Shown here: positions 52,003 through 62,783 of the stretch, piece after piece
Layout of the letters: the number at the start of each line of letters is the position of its first letter
Position numbering within the stretch: position 1 is the first letter of the stretch
DNA from: Acanthacorydalis orientalis
Lineage: Eukaryota > Arthropoda > Insecta > Megaloptera > Corydalidae
Assembly: GCA_034766995.1 (NCBI GenBank)
Contig: CM068314.1
Span: 40,770,808-40,834,807, forward strand
Direction of reading: 5' to 3'
DNA length: 64,000 nucleotides
Notes under the pieces: model-generated
The model's database searches: none
What the model was told of the DNA's origin: nothing
What the model saw: only the letters and a program-made list of their open reading frames with translations
Position numbers and translations under genes: made by a program

Positions 52003-52841
52003 TTGAGTTTTATTTAAAAAATATTCTTTTTATGAGTGTTGTACAGTAATATTAAAAAGATATTATTAATGTTATAAGTTATTTTGTAACATAATCAAGA
52101 TGTTCTTTTAATAAGAATATTTTAATTATTTAACCATTTATTTCAACAGAGGTATTTCAACATAGTCATTTTTAAAGTGAAAATACAAATAGTAGTTACC
52201 ATAATTTATAAAATGTTTAAGATTTTCTGTATAATATGAATTTTTGACATCATTTTTATTATGCCATTATGATTATACATGAATGATATGACAATATGTA
52301 GTATTAATAAATATTACTTATTCAATTCAATTTTAAATATACAATTACCCTTTTAACCATTTTTATTTGTTTAAAATGTTATTAAATACATATTTTGCTG
52401 ATATTTTATTGTATGTATGTTTATTTATTTTAATTTTTAGTTTTTTTATACCAAATAAACTGTTTTTGTAGTTATGTTTAGTATTATATAATGACACATT
52501 TTTATTATATTTTGAAACAGCAGACTAGATATGTATATATTTTTTATTTATTTTTTTGAAACATTTTTAATAGGCTTAATTGTAAAATAAAATGATGTTT
52601 ATGTATACAAAAATACCCAATGATAAAATGTGATACAGTATAATATATATTTTATTTATTATTAAAATATATAAATAACATTTGTAATACATTATAAAAT
52701 GTTCAAATAAATTATTAAATTCATATTGATTTTTTTTATTTAAATTTTTTCTTTATTTTATAAACAATAATGATAAAATAACTACTTACTTTTTCATTTA
52801 AAATAATTTACAATTTAATATATACAATATTAATACTGAAA
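52003..52841. other. Convergent 3' region of L2HGDH and PGAP2
   Basis: About 840 AT-rich bases between two stop codons facing each other. Plus-strand AATAAA at 52306-52311 suits L2HGDH. Minus-strand AATAAA (plus TTTATT) near 52752 suits PGAP2. No other content seen. Confidence 0.6.
52306..52311 (+). promoter_or_regulatory. Candidate polyadenylation signal of L2HGDH
   Basis: AATAAA about 300 bases after the L2HGDH stop. In such AT-rich sequence the hexamer is common, so the assignment is tentative. Confidence 0.35.
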
Positions 52842-53280
52842 TCAACTTAATTCAACTTGAAATGTGTTTTTATGTATAAATATTACTTTTTCATGAAAAT
52901 CCAAGTATGACGTCATGTGAAAACTCATATTTGATAATATCATAAGATATTCAGCCAATGCAAAAAATGAATATACTGAAACAAAACAAACATTTCAATG
53001 AAATAACAGGACATACAAATTATTATTGTTTTAATTCCTATTACCTAAAGGTTCACAATGTGAGTTGTGTCTCATAAAAAAATATGCAGCAGCAGAAAAG
53101 AAACAAATATTAAAAAAGAATAATTTCCATTTTAATTTTAAGGATCTTGTCTCAATATTATCTGGGGGCAATTTTCTATACCGTTGTAATAAAATACACA
53201 TTAGTAGCATATTAAGTTCAGACATTGCCACAAATGTAATGAAACAGTTTGCATGAATAACTAAAATAAAGTTTTGTATG

Positions 53281-53327
<47 letters not shown>

Positions 53328-53786
53328 GTATATTATTTACTTACAATAATTTTCACTCGAAGACCAATGTGTTAAACCTATTAAAGCTATGTTTTCAATG
53401 AAATTTAAAAAACAAGTTATGTTTCCAATAATGTGTGCCCATGTGAATAAAATATTATGGTAATACTTATAATATACATATATAACAACAAATCTTGATG
53501 GGGCATGTAAAAATATCACTACTCTCCATACATGCTTTTGTGGAGCATAATTTCCTATAGCTGCTGAGACAGAAGGTAAAAAATTGAACACATCACAATG
53601 GGTTGAGGTTGAATGTTCAAAATTAAATACTATAGACCATATTATGCAAAATAAAAACCCAAACAATGGTAAAGAAACTGTCAGCCACGCCAGTGTTCTG
53701 AATGGAATTGTTATTATATTCTGTCCATTGAAATTTTTCTGTTGATGAAATGATGGAAGGAGCATATAATCTACTTTTTGACTCAT
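52842..53786 (-). CDS. PGAP2: Post-GPI attachment to proteins factor 2 (PGAP2/FRAG1 family)
   Basis: PGAP2 is a Golgi multi-pass membrane protein needed for fatty-acid remodelling of GPI anchors. Three exons on the minus strand give 263 residues (human about 254): 53786-53345, 53260-53045 and 52975-52842, all GT-AG and in phase. Family blocks are FGFLFCIIWSIVFNFEHSTS followed by THCDVFNFLPSVSAAIG (near residue 60), PQKHVWRVVIFLHAPSRFVV (near 85), IENIALIGLTHWSSSENY at the exon 1/2 junction, FFMRHNSHCEPL at the end of exon 2, and YSFFALAEYLMILSNMSFHM plus the following TSYLDF in exon 3. About six hydrophobic segments are visible. The third exon is only 134 bases and has no long open frame of its own. 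A (TA)n tract lies in intron 1. It is convergent with L2HGDH and head to head with WDR26. Confidence 0.93.
53279..53333. repeat. (TA)n microsatellite in PGAP2 intron 1
   Basis: About 40 bases of TA flanked by TGTATG units, filling most of the 84-base intron between 53260 and 53345. Confidence 0.95.
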
Positions 53787-54359
53787 TTTGGAAACAAACT
53801 AAATCATTTTAATTTCTGCTCTTAATTTGTACTTAGGTTACTTTAAACCACCATTTCCAAATTCAGCAGTGTATATGACAGTTTAACAACACTTGCAGTG
53901 CGCAGCCACTTCAGTCGCCTTAGTTATATTATGCATACATTTGATTGGTGAATTACAGCTGATTTCTCTTCTGTCGATTAAACGAGTAGGGTACAGACTT
54001 GCGTACAAGGAACATAACGAGGTCAGGACAGCTGTTTATTTTAGTTGCAGCTGACTGCTACGTAAGAAGGTTGTTTTGCATATAACAAAATCATCTTGTT
54101 GTTGTTGATACTCACTCCCATATAATAGTGACGTTTCGATCAATTCGCGTTAAAGTTTATATTCGTTAGTGATTCAAATTGCGTGTTGGGGTACGTGATA
54201 ATGCAGTAATTTTTAGACAATAACTATACGTCTTTGTGTTACATAGGATCTCACCAAATATTTCTTGTTTATGTGAGAGACAGTATCATACTATACCGTT
54301 CTATATTATACATTTTTGGTTGTTTCGTGATGTACGTAAACGCAAAAATTCTCTTTTAG
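53787..54359. promoter_or_regulatory. Head-to-head promoter region of PGAP2 and WDR26
   Basis: The 573 bases between the PGAP2 start (minus) and the earliest in-frame WDR26 sequence (plus) are less AT-biased than intergenic DNA nearby (for example GTGCGCAGCCACTTCAGTCG near 53898). Both transcripts must begin here or just inside. No TATA box stands out. A shared bidirectional promoter is inferred from the layout only. Confidence 0.5.
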
Positions 54360-54521
54360 GATATCTCGAAGAAAAATAAAAAGTTACCACGGCGTCCGTT
54401 AAAAATAAGCCTGGCCTCCACCGGTGACTCATCGGGTGACGACGGTGCAGGGCCGCCGCGTAAAAAGTCCCGAAAAAATAGCAGTAGCAGCAGCAACAAC
54501 AGTTGCAGTTGCACAGAAATC
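54360..54521 (+). other. In-frame upstream extension of WDR26 (leader or N-terminal coding)
   Basis: All 54 codons are open in the WDR26 frame, GC-rich, and encode a nuclear-signal-like RKKSRK and a poly-Ser/Asn run, but contain no ATG. Directly before it is CTCTTTTAG, a good splice acceptor. Either this is 5' leader, or an upstream exon supplies the start codon. Confidence 0.5.
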
Positions 54522-57161
54522 ATGCAGCAACCGGCATCAAACGGGTGCATTCGTAACGGTGCCGAAGCATGCAGCAACGGAGTGACAGGGGCTAATGGCC
54601 ATTCTGAACAAGTTAACGACAATACAGATACACCTATAACTATGGACAAAACTGACCAGGACATTGTTCGTTTAATCGGACAGCATCTTCTTTCAATAGG
54701 CCTAGAGTATGCCTTAAACTAATTCACCGTTATAGTTTGTTTATTTTTATTTTTAATTTTTTCAGTCGTACTGCAGAGCTACTCATGACAGAATCTGGTT
54801 GTCGACTAGATCATCCGGCTGCAGCAAAATTTCGTCAACATGTTATGGATGGAGATTGGACTAAAGCTGACCACGATCTTCAAGAATTAAAACCATTATT
54901 GGATTCAGCAAATGATACTCTAGTGGAAATGAGATTCTTATTATTAGAACAGAAATATCTTGAACATTTAGAAGATGGGCGTGTACTTGATGCACTGCAT
55001 GTGCTTCGTAATGAATTGACACCATTGCAGCATGATACAGCTCGTGTACATCAATTATCATCTTACATGATGTGTTCAAGTACTCAAGAATTACATACAC
55101 GTACTAATTGGTAATACAAATTAATATAAAAAAAAGCATTATTTTTATTTATTTATTTTTAAAAACTCATTTCTATTAATTAATTCTTTAGATTTTGTCT
55201 TGTTTCTTTAAAAAAAATTTTCAGAAACTTGTAAAAGTGTATTAGATTTCATAATTAAAAAATTTTTATTTGTAAAATAAAACTTGTTATTTAATATAGT
55301 TTAATATTTTAATATTGTTATTCTTGAACAGTATTAACTATTATTAAATTGTTTTACTAGGGAAGGAAAAGGAATGAAGTCACGAACTATACTAATGGAT
55401 AAGTTGCAAGCATATTTGCCTGCAACAGTAATGTTACCTCCAAGGAGACTACGAACACTACTCACTCAAGCTGTTGAACTTCAGGCACAACGTTGTACTT
55501 TACATAATACTGCTAGTGCAGCTACTCTTGAAACTGTTGGTTTACTTGTTGACCATTGTTGCCCACGTGAAATGTTTCCATGTTACCCTACACAAGTATG
55601 TAATGTAGATATTAACATAGATCTGATAGCAAACTGAGATTAAAGTAACTATAGTTTTAGTTAATGTTTTTTTACTTTTTTTAATAATACTTATGACATT
55701 TCTGTAGCATGCAATGAATTGGGAATACAATGTTTTATTGATTGTACTTAATTTATCTTCTTTCAATTTAAAATTGCAATATATATATACAGTAAATTAA
55801 AGTATTTATATTTGACAGTATGTTATTATTGTTAGTTGTTTTTTTTTTATTGTATAAAGTTTAGTATTAAATATGTATAATTTATTTGTTTGAGTTGATT
55901 AATTTTTAACAGATAATAAATGATCATTGTGACGAAGTATGGTTCTGCAAATTTTCTCCTGATGGTTCAAAACTTGCAACTGGTTCCAAAGACACAAATG
56001 TCATGATATGGGATGTTAATCCAACTACATGCACAGTCAGTCATCGAAAAACTTTAGAAGGCCATTCTTATGGAGCTGCTTATCTTGCATGGAATCCTGA
56101 TTCTGTACATCTATTAGTTTGTGGACCTGAAGATAGCCCAGAAATTTGGCTGTGGAATATTGAAACAGATAAATTATTAAAGATATCCCAATCCCCAGAA
56201 GATGTTTTAACATCTTGTTCTTGGAATAAAGATGGAAATAAATTCGTAGTCGGTGGAATTCGTGGACACTTTTATCAGTGTGACATGGAAGGAAATATAC
56301 TTGATAGTTGGGAAGGCGTAAGGATAAATAGTTTGTGGTGTAGAGGAGATGGTAAAACGGTTCTGGCAGCAGATACTCATCATAGAGTTAGAAGTTATAA
56401 TTTTAATGAGCTTTCTGACTTCAATGTGTACGTAAATAATTTTTAAAAATGTTATTATTTATGATTAAACTAATAATTATTATAGATTACAAGAAGAGCA
56501 TCCTGTGATGTCATTCACTGTAAATGCAGAAGATCGTTTAGCATTACTAAATGTGGCCACACAAGGTGTACATCTATGGGATTTACGTGATCGATGTCTT
56601 GTTCGCCGATTTCAAGGAGTTGTGCAAGGACATTTTACAATACATTCTTGTTTTGGTGGAGTTAATCAAGATTTTGTAGCAAGTGGTAGTGAAGATAATA
56701 AGGTGTTTGTTTTAAAAAACATTTATTTATATAAAGCAGTAAAAAGTACTAAGAGCATCTGCTTTACTATTTATATTTTATTTTATATTTATTCTTATTT
56801 AATTTTTATATTATATGAATAGGTTGAACTTTAAAGGGTTTCATGTCTATGTTTTTTTTTAATATTTTTAGATTTATTTATTCCACATTCGTCGTGAAAC
56901 TCCAATTACTACACTATCTGGCCATACGCGTACTGTGAACTCTGTTTCTTGGAATCCTGTTCATCACCACATGTTAGCTTCTGTGTCAGATGATGGCTCC
57001 ATTCGAATTTGGGGTCCTAAACATCTTATGCCTAAAGGTAAATGAAATTTCAAGAAATACATTCAATTATAAATTGTTTCCTTATTTTATTTATTGCAGT
57101 GTCTTCATCAAACAGTGTTGAAACAAATAATACGGGTCCTTGGCAAGAAATGGTATCTTAG
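54522..57161 (+). CDS. WDR26: WD repeat-containing protein 26 (CTLH/GID E3 ligase subunit)
   Basis: WDR26 (yeast Gid7) is a subunit of the CTLH/GID ubiquitin ligase. Seven exons give 574 residues from the ATG at 54522: 54522-54706, 54766-55110, 55361-55595, 55913-56427, 56486-56702, 56872-57037 and 57100-57161. All junctions are GT-AG and in phase, and the first intron is only 59 bases. LisH lies at about residues 46-78 ([15 protein letters not shown] then [13 protein letters not shown]), CTLH at about 85-150 ([20 protein letters not shown]), then [20 protein letters not shown] (near 190) and WD repeats from about 256 ([20 protein letters not shown]) to about 550 ([13 protein letters not shown]), including [15 protein letters not shown] and [19 protein letters not shown]. 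The frame is open upstream to an acceptor-like TTTTAG at 54354-54359 and encodes a plausible Ser-rich, basic extension (PPRKKSRKNSSSSS), so the true start may be in an earlier exon. Confidence 0.95.
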
Positions 57162-58265
57162 ATGACAACTGATTTACTTATGCTATGTTTTTCTAAGTAT
57201 CATGAACAATTTGATCTTGCAAAAGACTGAATTTTATAAAACATAGACCATGAAATTCCATGTCAGTTGAATGTCATGGAAAAAATGTAGTGATTATCCT
57301 TTTTGAAGCAATTTGAATGAATCTGAAAACTTTATAGTAACTTGTGATGGAATCTAATGTATGTTTTTACATGTAAATTTTAGGTAATAAAATTATTTTA
57401 GCTTTTCATGACCTAGATTTAAGATGAAAATCAGGAAAGTAATCATTTTGATGATTAGATTGTCCAAGAAAAATACAATAATATTTTCCTTTTATATTTG
57501 TATACATTTATTGTTGATTTAAATATTTTCTTGATGTTTTAAATATTTTTTTTAAAAAAAAAGTTTTTATAAGAGTATTATATATTATTGTAAAAACATC
57601 TTTTATAAACGTTATTTTAATATCTACAAATTTCAATATTTATAATTAAGCATTTATAGTGCTTGTTTACAGTGATGTTTTGTATTTGTTTATTTTCTAA
57701 TTTTCTAATGGTCAGTATTTTGATGCACTGAGCAGCCTGATAAGCGCAATTCTGCAAAGTTAGTTTTATACAAAATTAGTATTGGCAGTCATTTTAGGGT
57801 CCTTAAATATGTGTATGTACAATTTTGGATAAAGAGATATCCACTGAATGGATATTAAAAGAAATATTCATGTTGTCTTTAATTGGACCGGTCATGCCTT
57901 CATATAAACAATTGTGTATGTAAAAAAAGTAATGTTGGTAAAGGAAACCTTAATGTTATGCAATAGTTATTGTACACAACAATAAAAATATTATTTCAAG
58001 AAAATATACTTTGATTAAAAAGCAATATTGAACACTTCATTACATTTCAAAACATTATTATCTGTGATAGGTTGCATTCATTATGATTACAAATTTCAAC
58101 TGTGCCTTTGCTCAATATTCCTGTTTTGTGGCAGATTCATATCAGAATATATCACAGATTAATCACGACATTCGTTAAACATTTCACAAAATTCTATTAA
58201 ATATGTTTAAAATTACCGTACTGTTTTCTTTTTTTTATTTTAAATATAAATTTATGTAAGGAAAT

Positions 58266-58336
<71 letters not shown>

Positions 58337-59924
58337 TGTAATTTATTATGTCAAGATTATTATTGTAAGTTGCACATTTATTTTAAGAAGTTAAATACAT
58401 GTTCACATTTGGTAGTATTTGTACTTATAAGTATGTTATATGAATTAGGATATTTTGGTGTAAATAACAATATTTAATTTTATCAAGTTAACTATTTACA
58501 TAAAGTAATTGTAAACGATGAAAATTCAGTTTTAAATTTCAAAAAATGCCTACTTTATTAAAATTTATCTTTATACATCTGTTAAACAGATCATATTTTT
58601 TTTAGACTCGAAGTCAATGTAAGTGTATTTTTATATAATTTTACTGTAAATGTTCTTTTTTAGATAATAACAAAATGGAAAGTAATAGTCAAGAAAATCA
58701 AGAAAAAGCTTAGAAATTTATACGAACTAATAAATTATAAATATACAAGCTTAAAAAATTATAATTTTTAAATTGTAAATTTTAATCTGTTCGTGCCACC
58801 AATTCACACGTGTATTTTTTAAAATATTTGACAGCATGTTTTTATCTTTAAAAATTATCTTGTAATGAAAATGTGACATTTTAAAAATAGTAAATTTATA
58901 CAAATAAAAGTTACAGTTTCTGTCTTTCTAAATTACTTTCAGATTGAATATCTCAAGTATATTTCTAAAAAGTGAAAAAAACAATTCAAATTAAATATAA
59001 TAAATATTCTATAAATATGTGGATGCAACGATAACAAACTTAAATATAGTTAAGAATTAATTTTGATTCTACATATTAAATATTGTGGGTACAATATATA
59101 CGTTCTAAAAATAATTTCCATCATTATATGTATGTATGTACAAACAAATATACAGAATCAAAAATCGAAATAAAAAACACTGTAAGTATGTCTATTCACC
59201 TAAAAATATATCTGGTATTTTTTTCATTAGTATGTAAAACTGCTAAAATAAATTTTAAATTTGGATCATTGTCTATCTCTTTTCATATGACTGTGTGTTC
59301 ATGTATAAAAATGTATTGTTACTCAATGAATTAATTACATTTTGTTAAAACATTGGGAGAACAAATATTGGTATTTTCCAAGACATATATTTCAATTTTT
59401 GATTATATTAAAGTATAAAATTTAAAATAAAAATTACACCTGAAAATTATTTTTTACATGGAAAAATAAAAATTTAATGTAATTATATTTTAAAATACAA
59501 CAGATCTACACACACGTGTATGTATTTATATATATATATAATCACAATCAGTATTTTTTTATAAAAAAGTTCAGAATGCTATTCCTTAAATAATTTATAA
59601 AAGATGTTCTTACACACAGATAAAGTACTGACTTCATACCTCTGTGTACTATACTATACATTAGTAAATATTTATAATTATAACATTACATAAATTTACA
59701 ATGCTCCAGTAAAAAAAAATAAAACTATTTTAATTTAAAATAAGGAGTAAATCTTTTTTAAAAAAATAATGACAAGTTACATTTTAACTATTAAATAATA
59801 AGTAGGATCTACCTACAGATTTATTATAAATCTATGGTTTTTGAATGAGGTGTGTTGTCTATTCAATGTGTTGTTCGTCGTATCAATGTAGTTGTCAAAT
59901 TTTTCATTATTATTTTATTCTGCA
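57162..59924. other. WDR26 3' region and AT-rich intergenic sequence
   Basis: Candidate AATAAA signals at 57386 and 57981. A long (TA)n tract at 58269-58334. No coding sequence that I can support; the open frame at 59083-59334 has no recognisable motif. Confidence 0.6.
58269..58334. repeat. (TA)n microsatellite
   Basis: About 65 bases of TA. Confidence 0.95.
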
Positions 59925-60293
59925 ATGCTTCAAAAAAATCAAAAGTCAAAAGCAAGGCAGTTTATAAAAGTTAGTGCAAAAAGTCTTCTTGTAATTGAAG
60001 GTGTATTATTTATTTCCTCGTATGGTCTTTGGTATCATATGAATACAAATAGAGGTGAGTTCACTGATTAGTTAATACATTTCTTTAGAATTATTGATTT
60101 TTTAAAAAAACAAATACACTTAATATACATATTATTGTGTAATGTTTGTTTTTCAGATTTTCGATTTTATATGAATAATAATTTTTATTGGATTTTGGAC
60201 AGTTATTATAAAATAGGAGAAACTTTTTCATCTCAAGATCAAACTCGTAAACTTGATATTGCAGTTTGGAGACAAGAAGGAAGAATTAATTAA
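59925..60293 (+). CDS. CEBPZOS-like small mitochondrial membrane protein
   Basis: Two exons (59925-60054 and 60157-60293, GT-AG, phase kept) give about 88 residues. Residues about 18-38 (AKSLLVIEGVLFISSYGLWY) form one membrane segment after a basic N-terminus (KNQKSKARQFIK). The following part, HMNTNRDFRFYMNNNFYWIL then DSYYKIGETF, matches the layout of vertebrate CEBPZOS, a short single-pass mitochondrial protein of unknown function (Met-x-Thr-x-x-Asp-Phe-Arg, then Tyr/Trp-Ile-Leu-(Asp/Glu)-x-Tyr-Tyr-Lys). The C-terminus LDIAVWRQEGRIN is not conserved. The stop TAA at 60291-60293 shares its last A with the ATG of the next gene, so both are probably read from one mRNA. Too short for a standard open-frame scan. 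Confidence 0.65.
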
Positions 60294-61039
60294 TGGCATA
60301 TGTTCGTTCCGTATTTTGGCTTTTGGGATTTGGCTTTTTAGGATACGCTCTAATGAAAGTAGTCACTCCAGATGAACAAAAGATACAAAATGTAAGGTTA
60401 TATAAGAGTAATCCAAAATACTACAAAAGTTGATTATATATATATATATATGTGTGTGTGTGTGCATAAAGACAATTTTAGTGTCAATTTAAATAAATTA
60501 TAAATTTATGTATGTATGTATATATGTTAGGTTTGCCAGATTTTTTGGAAAACCAAATACGAGACGGGTGTTAAGAAAAAGCCAACTCCGAACATTAAAA
60601 TAATTTTGTTAAAGTACATAATGTAGGAACATTATAATAATTAGGTGCAGTTTGGGCCTTATATTTGGCACTACTTTTACCACACTGCGCAATTGTCCTA
60701 ATAAAAACTTTTTGAAAATAGGCAAATGCAATATATCTGTGCTGAATTATAAATAAAATGCATATATTAAATAAAAAGCAACTGAAAAAGGGACCGTCGC
60801 TGCCATGCCGCTACTATAAATTGTAAACACAATTTCCTTGAATTGTCAGTTTTTATGGCTCACAAATCAATTTAAGTTAGATTGTTTGAAAAGAATATTT
60901 AAAATTATAATTGCTTAACATAATATTTATAATTGTCTTTTCATTAAAATACGGGACGTTAGGTTGTCTCTATAAGTACAATACAGGACAACAAAATATG
61001 GGACGGTCCTATATATGTGGGACGTCTGACAAACCATTA

Positions 61040-61070
<31 letters not shown>

Positions 61071-61401
61071 GTAACTTGCACACAAATGTACATACATGTA
61101 CATGATATTATTATTATGTAAGGTATAATTTATTCTAATTGAAGTTAGTAGTTGACTTTTTGAAAATATATAGTGGATTTTTGATTTTGTAATCTACACT
61201 TATTAAAATTAATTATAACTTCCTTTCATGTTTGAAAAATAGAAGATATATAACGGAAACATACAAATAAAAAACGAAGATAAAAAAAAGAAACAACTTT
61301 TTGTGGATGTTTTGAGAAGTGCAGCAGAAAATCCAGAACTTATGTATAGATCATCAAAAAAAGAACTTGATCGCATTATAGAAACTAGTGTACAAAAATA
61401 A
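60293..61401 (+). CDS. UQCC3: UQCC3-like complex III assembly factor
   Basis: Exons 60293-60391 and 61243-61401 join at AAT|AAG (GT-AG, phase 0) to give 85 residues. The N-terminus MAYVRSVFWLLGFGFLGYAL is a single membrane segment, followed by MKVVTPDEQKIQN, then a charged part with QLFVDVLRSAAENPELMYRS. The order 'membrane segment, GYAL-x-x-VTP-x-E, Gln-x-Leu-x-x-x-x-Leu-x-x-Ala-Ala' matches UQCC3, an inner-membrane protein that stabilises cytochrome b and complex III assembly. Reading into the intron adds only a short tail and stops at 60433. The start codon overlaps the stop of the upstream CEBPZOS-like frame, and the stop is 10 bases before the TBCC start. The 851-base intron hosts a TIR element. 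Confidence 0.65.
60530..61035. mobile_element. Non-autonomous TIR element inside the UQCC3-like intron
   Basis: The left end GGTTTGCCAGATTTTTTGG and the inverted right end GGTTTGTCAGACGTCCC share 10 of the first 11 bases. GGGACG motifs recur near the right end (about 60953, 61000 and 61019). There is no coding capacity. The right end is five bases from a (TA)n run. Superfamily unclear; the target duplication could not be settled. Confidence 0.55.
61040..61071. repeat. (TA)n microsatellite
   Basis: About 30 bases of TA with one GTA break. Confidence 0.85.
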
Positions 61402-61411
61402 ATTTTAAAAG

Positions 61412-62455
61412 ATGGAAGCATGTAGTGAAGACTTGTTTAAAAGTCATAATAAGATAACTGATATTTTACAAGAAAGAGAAACTAACCGTTTGAAAAGTAT
61501 ACAAAAGAGAAGAAAAGAAAAGGATTTATTAAATGTAGAACATGAACAAGTTGCTCATTTTAATGCTTCTTTTGAAGAAAAAAAAACAGAAATAGAAACA
61601 GCATTAGCTTTCACAGAAAAAGTGAAAAGTTATGATTTGCCTAATCATTTTGACAATATTTGCAAACAAATACAATTGTTACAAAAGTATGTATCTGCTT
61701 CAACATTATTTCTTCGAGGGTATGATATTAGGAAATCTCAACAAGTTCTCCAGGAACTTGCAAATTTAGCACATGAAAAAGAAGAAATATATTTACCTAA
61801 AAAGAAATTTGGTTTTAAAAATAAAAAATTATTGCAGAAAGATGTAGTCGATAATACATTTTCTAATAGCGATAGTACAATAGATGTAATAAATAGTACT
61901 AAAAAGAAAGTGATCCTTGATTTAGATAAGCATTTTTGTGGATTTGAATCTAAGAGCAATGAAAAATTAATTTTACATAATGATTCAATATTTAAAAAAG
62001 ATGTAATACTTCATACTTTAACAAATTGTATTGTAATGTTATTTGGTTCACCATCTACATTACATCTAAATCATTTGAATAATTGTATTGTGCTTTGTGG
62101 CCCAGTGTCCACATCTGTTTTTGCAGATAATTGTAATAATTGTAAATTTGTCTTTGCATGTCAACAATTAAGACTTCATTCATCCAAGTTTTGTGACATT
62201 TATCTTCATGTAACCAGTAGAGCAATTATGGAAGATTGTACTGAAATTCGCATTGCTCCATATAATTTAAAATATGAATCTATGAAAGATCATTTTATCA
62301 ACTCTGGTCTTGACATATCTACAAACAATTGGGCATCAGTTGATGATTTTAATTGGCTTGCTTCTGATAAACATTCTCCAAATTGGAAAATTTTAGAGGA
62401 GAAATGTAGAATTTCAGATTGGGATTCAGTTAATACAAATGTTGAAAATTTTTAA
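61412..62455 (+). CDS. TBCC: Tubulin-specific chaperone C (tubulin cofactor C)
   Basis: TBCC works with cofactors D and E in the last step of alpha/beta-tubulin heterodimer assembly, stimulating GTP hydrolysis by beta-tubulin. The gene is a single exon of 347 residues (human 346). Residues about 10-125 are a charged helical N-terminal region (ERETNRLKSIQKRRKEKDLL, later YDIRKSQQVLQELANLAHEK). The C-terminal beta-helix C-CAP/TBCC domain covers about 185-325, with NCIVMLFGSPSTLHLNHLNN, FVFACQQLRLHSSKFCDIYL and VTSRAIMEDCTEIRIAPYN. Arg254 in the QQLR motif is the family's arginine finger. WLASDKHSPNW closes the domain. It starts 10 bases after the UQCC3-like stop, so there is little room for a separate 5' leader unless a promoter lies inside the upstream gene. 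AATAAA at 62619. Confidence 0.95.
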   Translation: MEACSEDLFKSHNKITDILQERETNRLKSIQKRRKEKDLLNVEHEQVAHFNASFEEKKTEIETALAFTEKVKSYDLPNHFDNICKQIQLLQKYVSASTLFLRGYDIRKSQQVLQELANLAHEKEEIYLPKKKFGFKNKKLLQKDVVDNTFSNSDSTIDVINSTKKKVILDLDKHFCGFESKSNEKLILHNDSIFKKDVILHTLTNCIVMLFGSPSTLHLNHLNNCIVLCGPVSTSVFADNCNNCKFVFACQQLRLHSSKFCDIYLHVTSRAIMEDCTEIRIAPYNLKYESMKDHFINSGLDISTNNWASVDDFNWLASDKHSPNWKILEEKCRISDWDSVNTNVENF

Positions 62456-62783
62456 TTGTTTTTTTTTTGTGAAATACCATTTTTTATATTACTTTAAAGA
62501 CAGCTTGTAATGTTTCTAACATAATATAATGTATTAAATTATAATTTAAATTCAAAAGGTGCGTTCTATTATTTCCTGTTTTATTAACATGTTATATTTT
62601 TAAAAGAAATCTAGTTCAAATAAACCGCTATAAGTAACGCCATCTGTTTCATTATTTAATGGCAATCAGTGGATTTTCTTGTAGAAGTCACTGATTACAT
62701 TCAGTAGTTAGTAAGGGTACAGATTATAAGAATATAATTTATTTATAAATACAGTAAACGAAGGAGTGTCTTTTTGCAGTAAA
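62456..62783. other. TBCC to ATP5MG intergenic region
   Basis: 328 bases with AATAAA at 62619-62624 (likely TBCC 3' end) and the probable ATP5MG promoter and leader in the last 150 bases. No other feature seen. Confidence 0.6.
62619..62624 (+). promoter_or_regulatory. Candidate polyadenylation signal after TBCC
   Basis: AATAAA 164 bases after the TBCC stop and 160 bases before the ATP5MG start, suggesting that ATP5MG is a separate transcript. Confidence 0.4.

Noticed and set aside
61397..61402. AATAAA overlapping the UQCC3-like stop, which could end that transcript before TBCC
   Set aside because: Cleavage 10-30 bases downstream would fall inside the TBCC start region. In AT-rich DNA the hexamer is frequent, so it is weak evidence for a transcript end.
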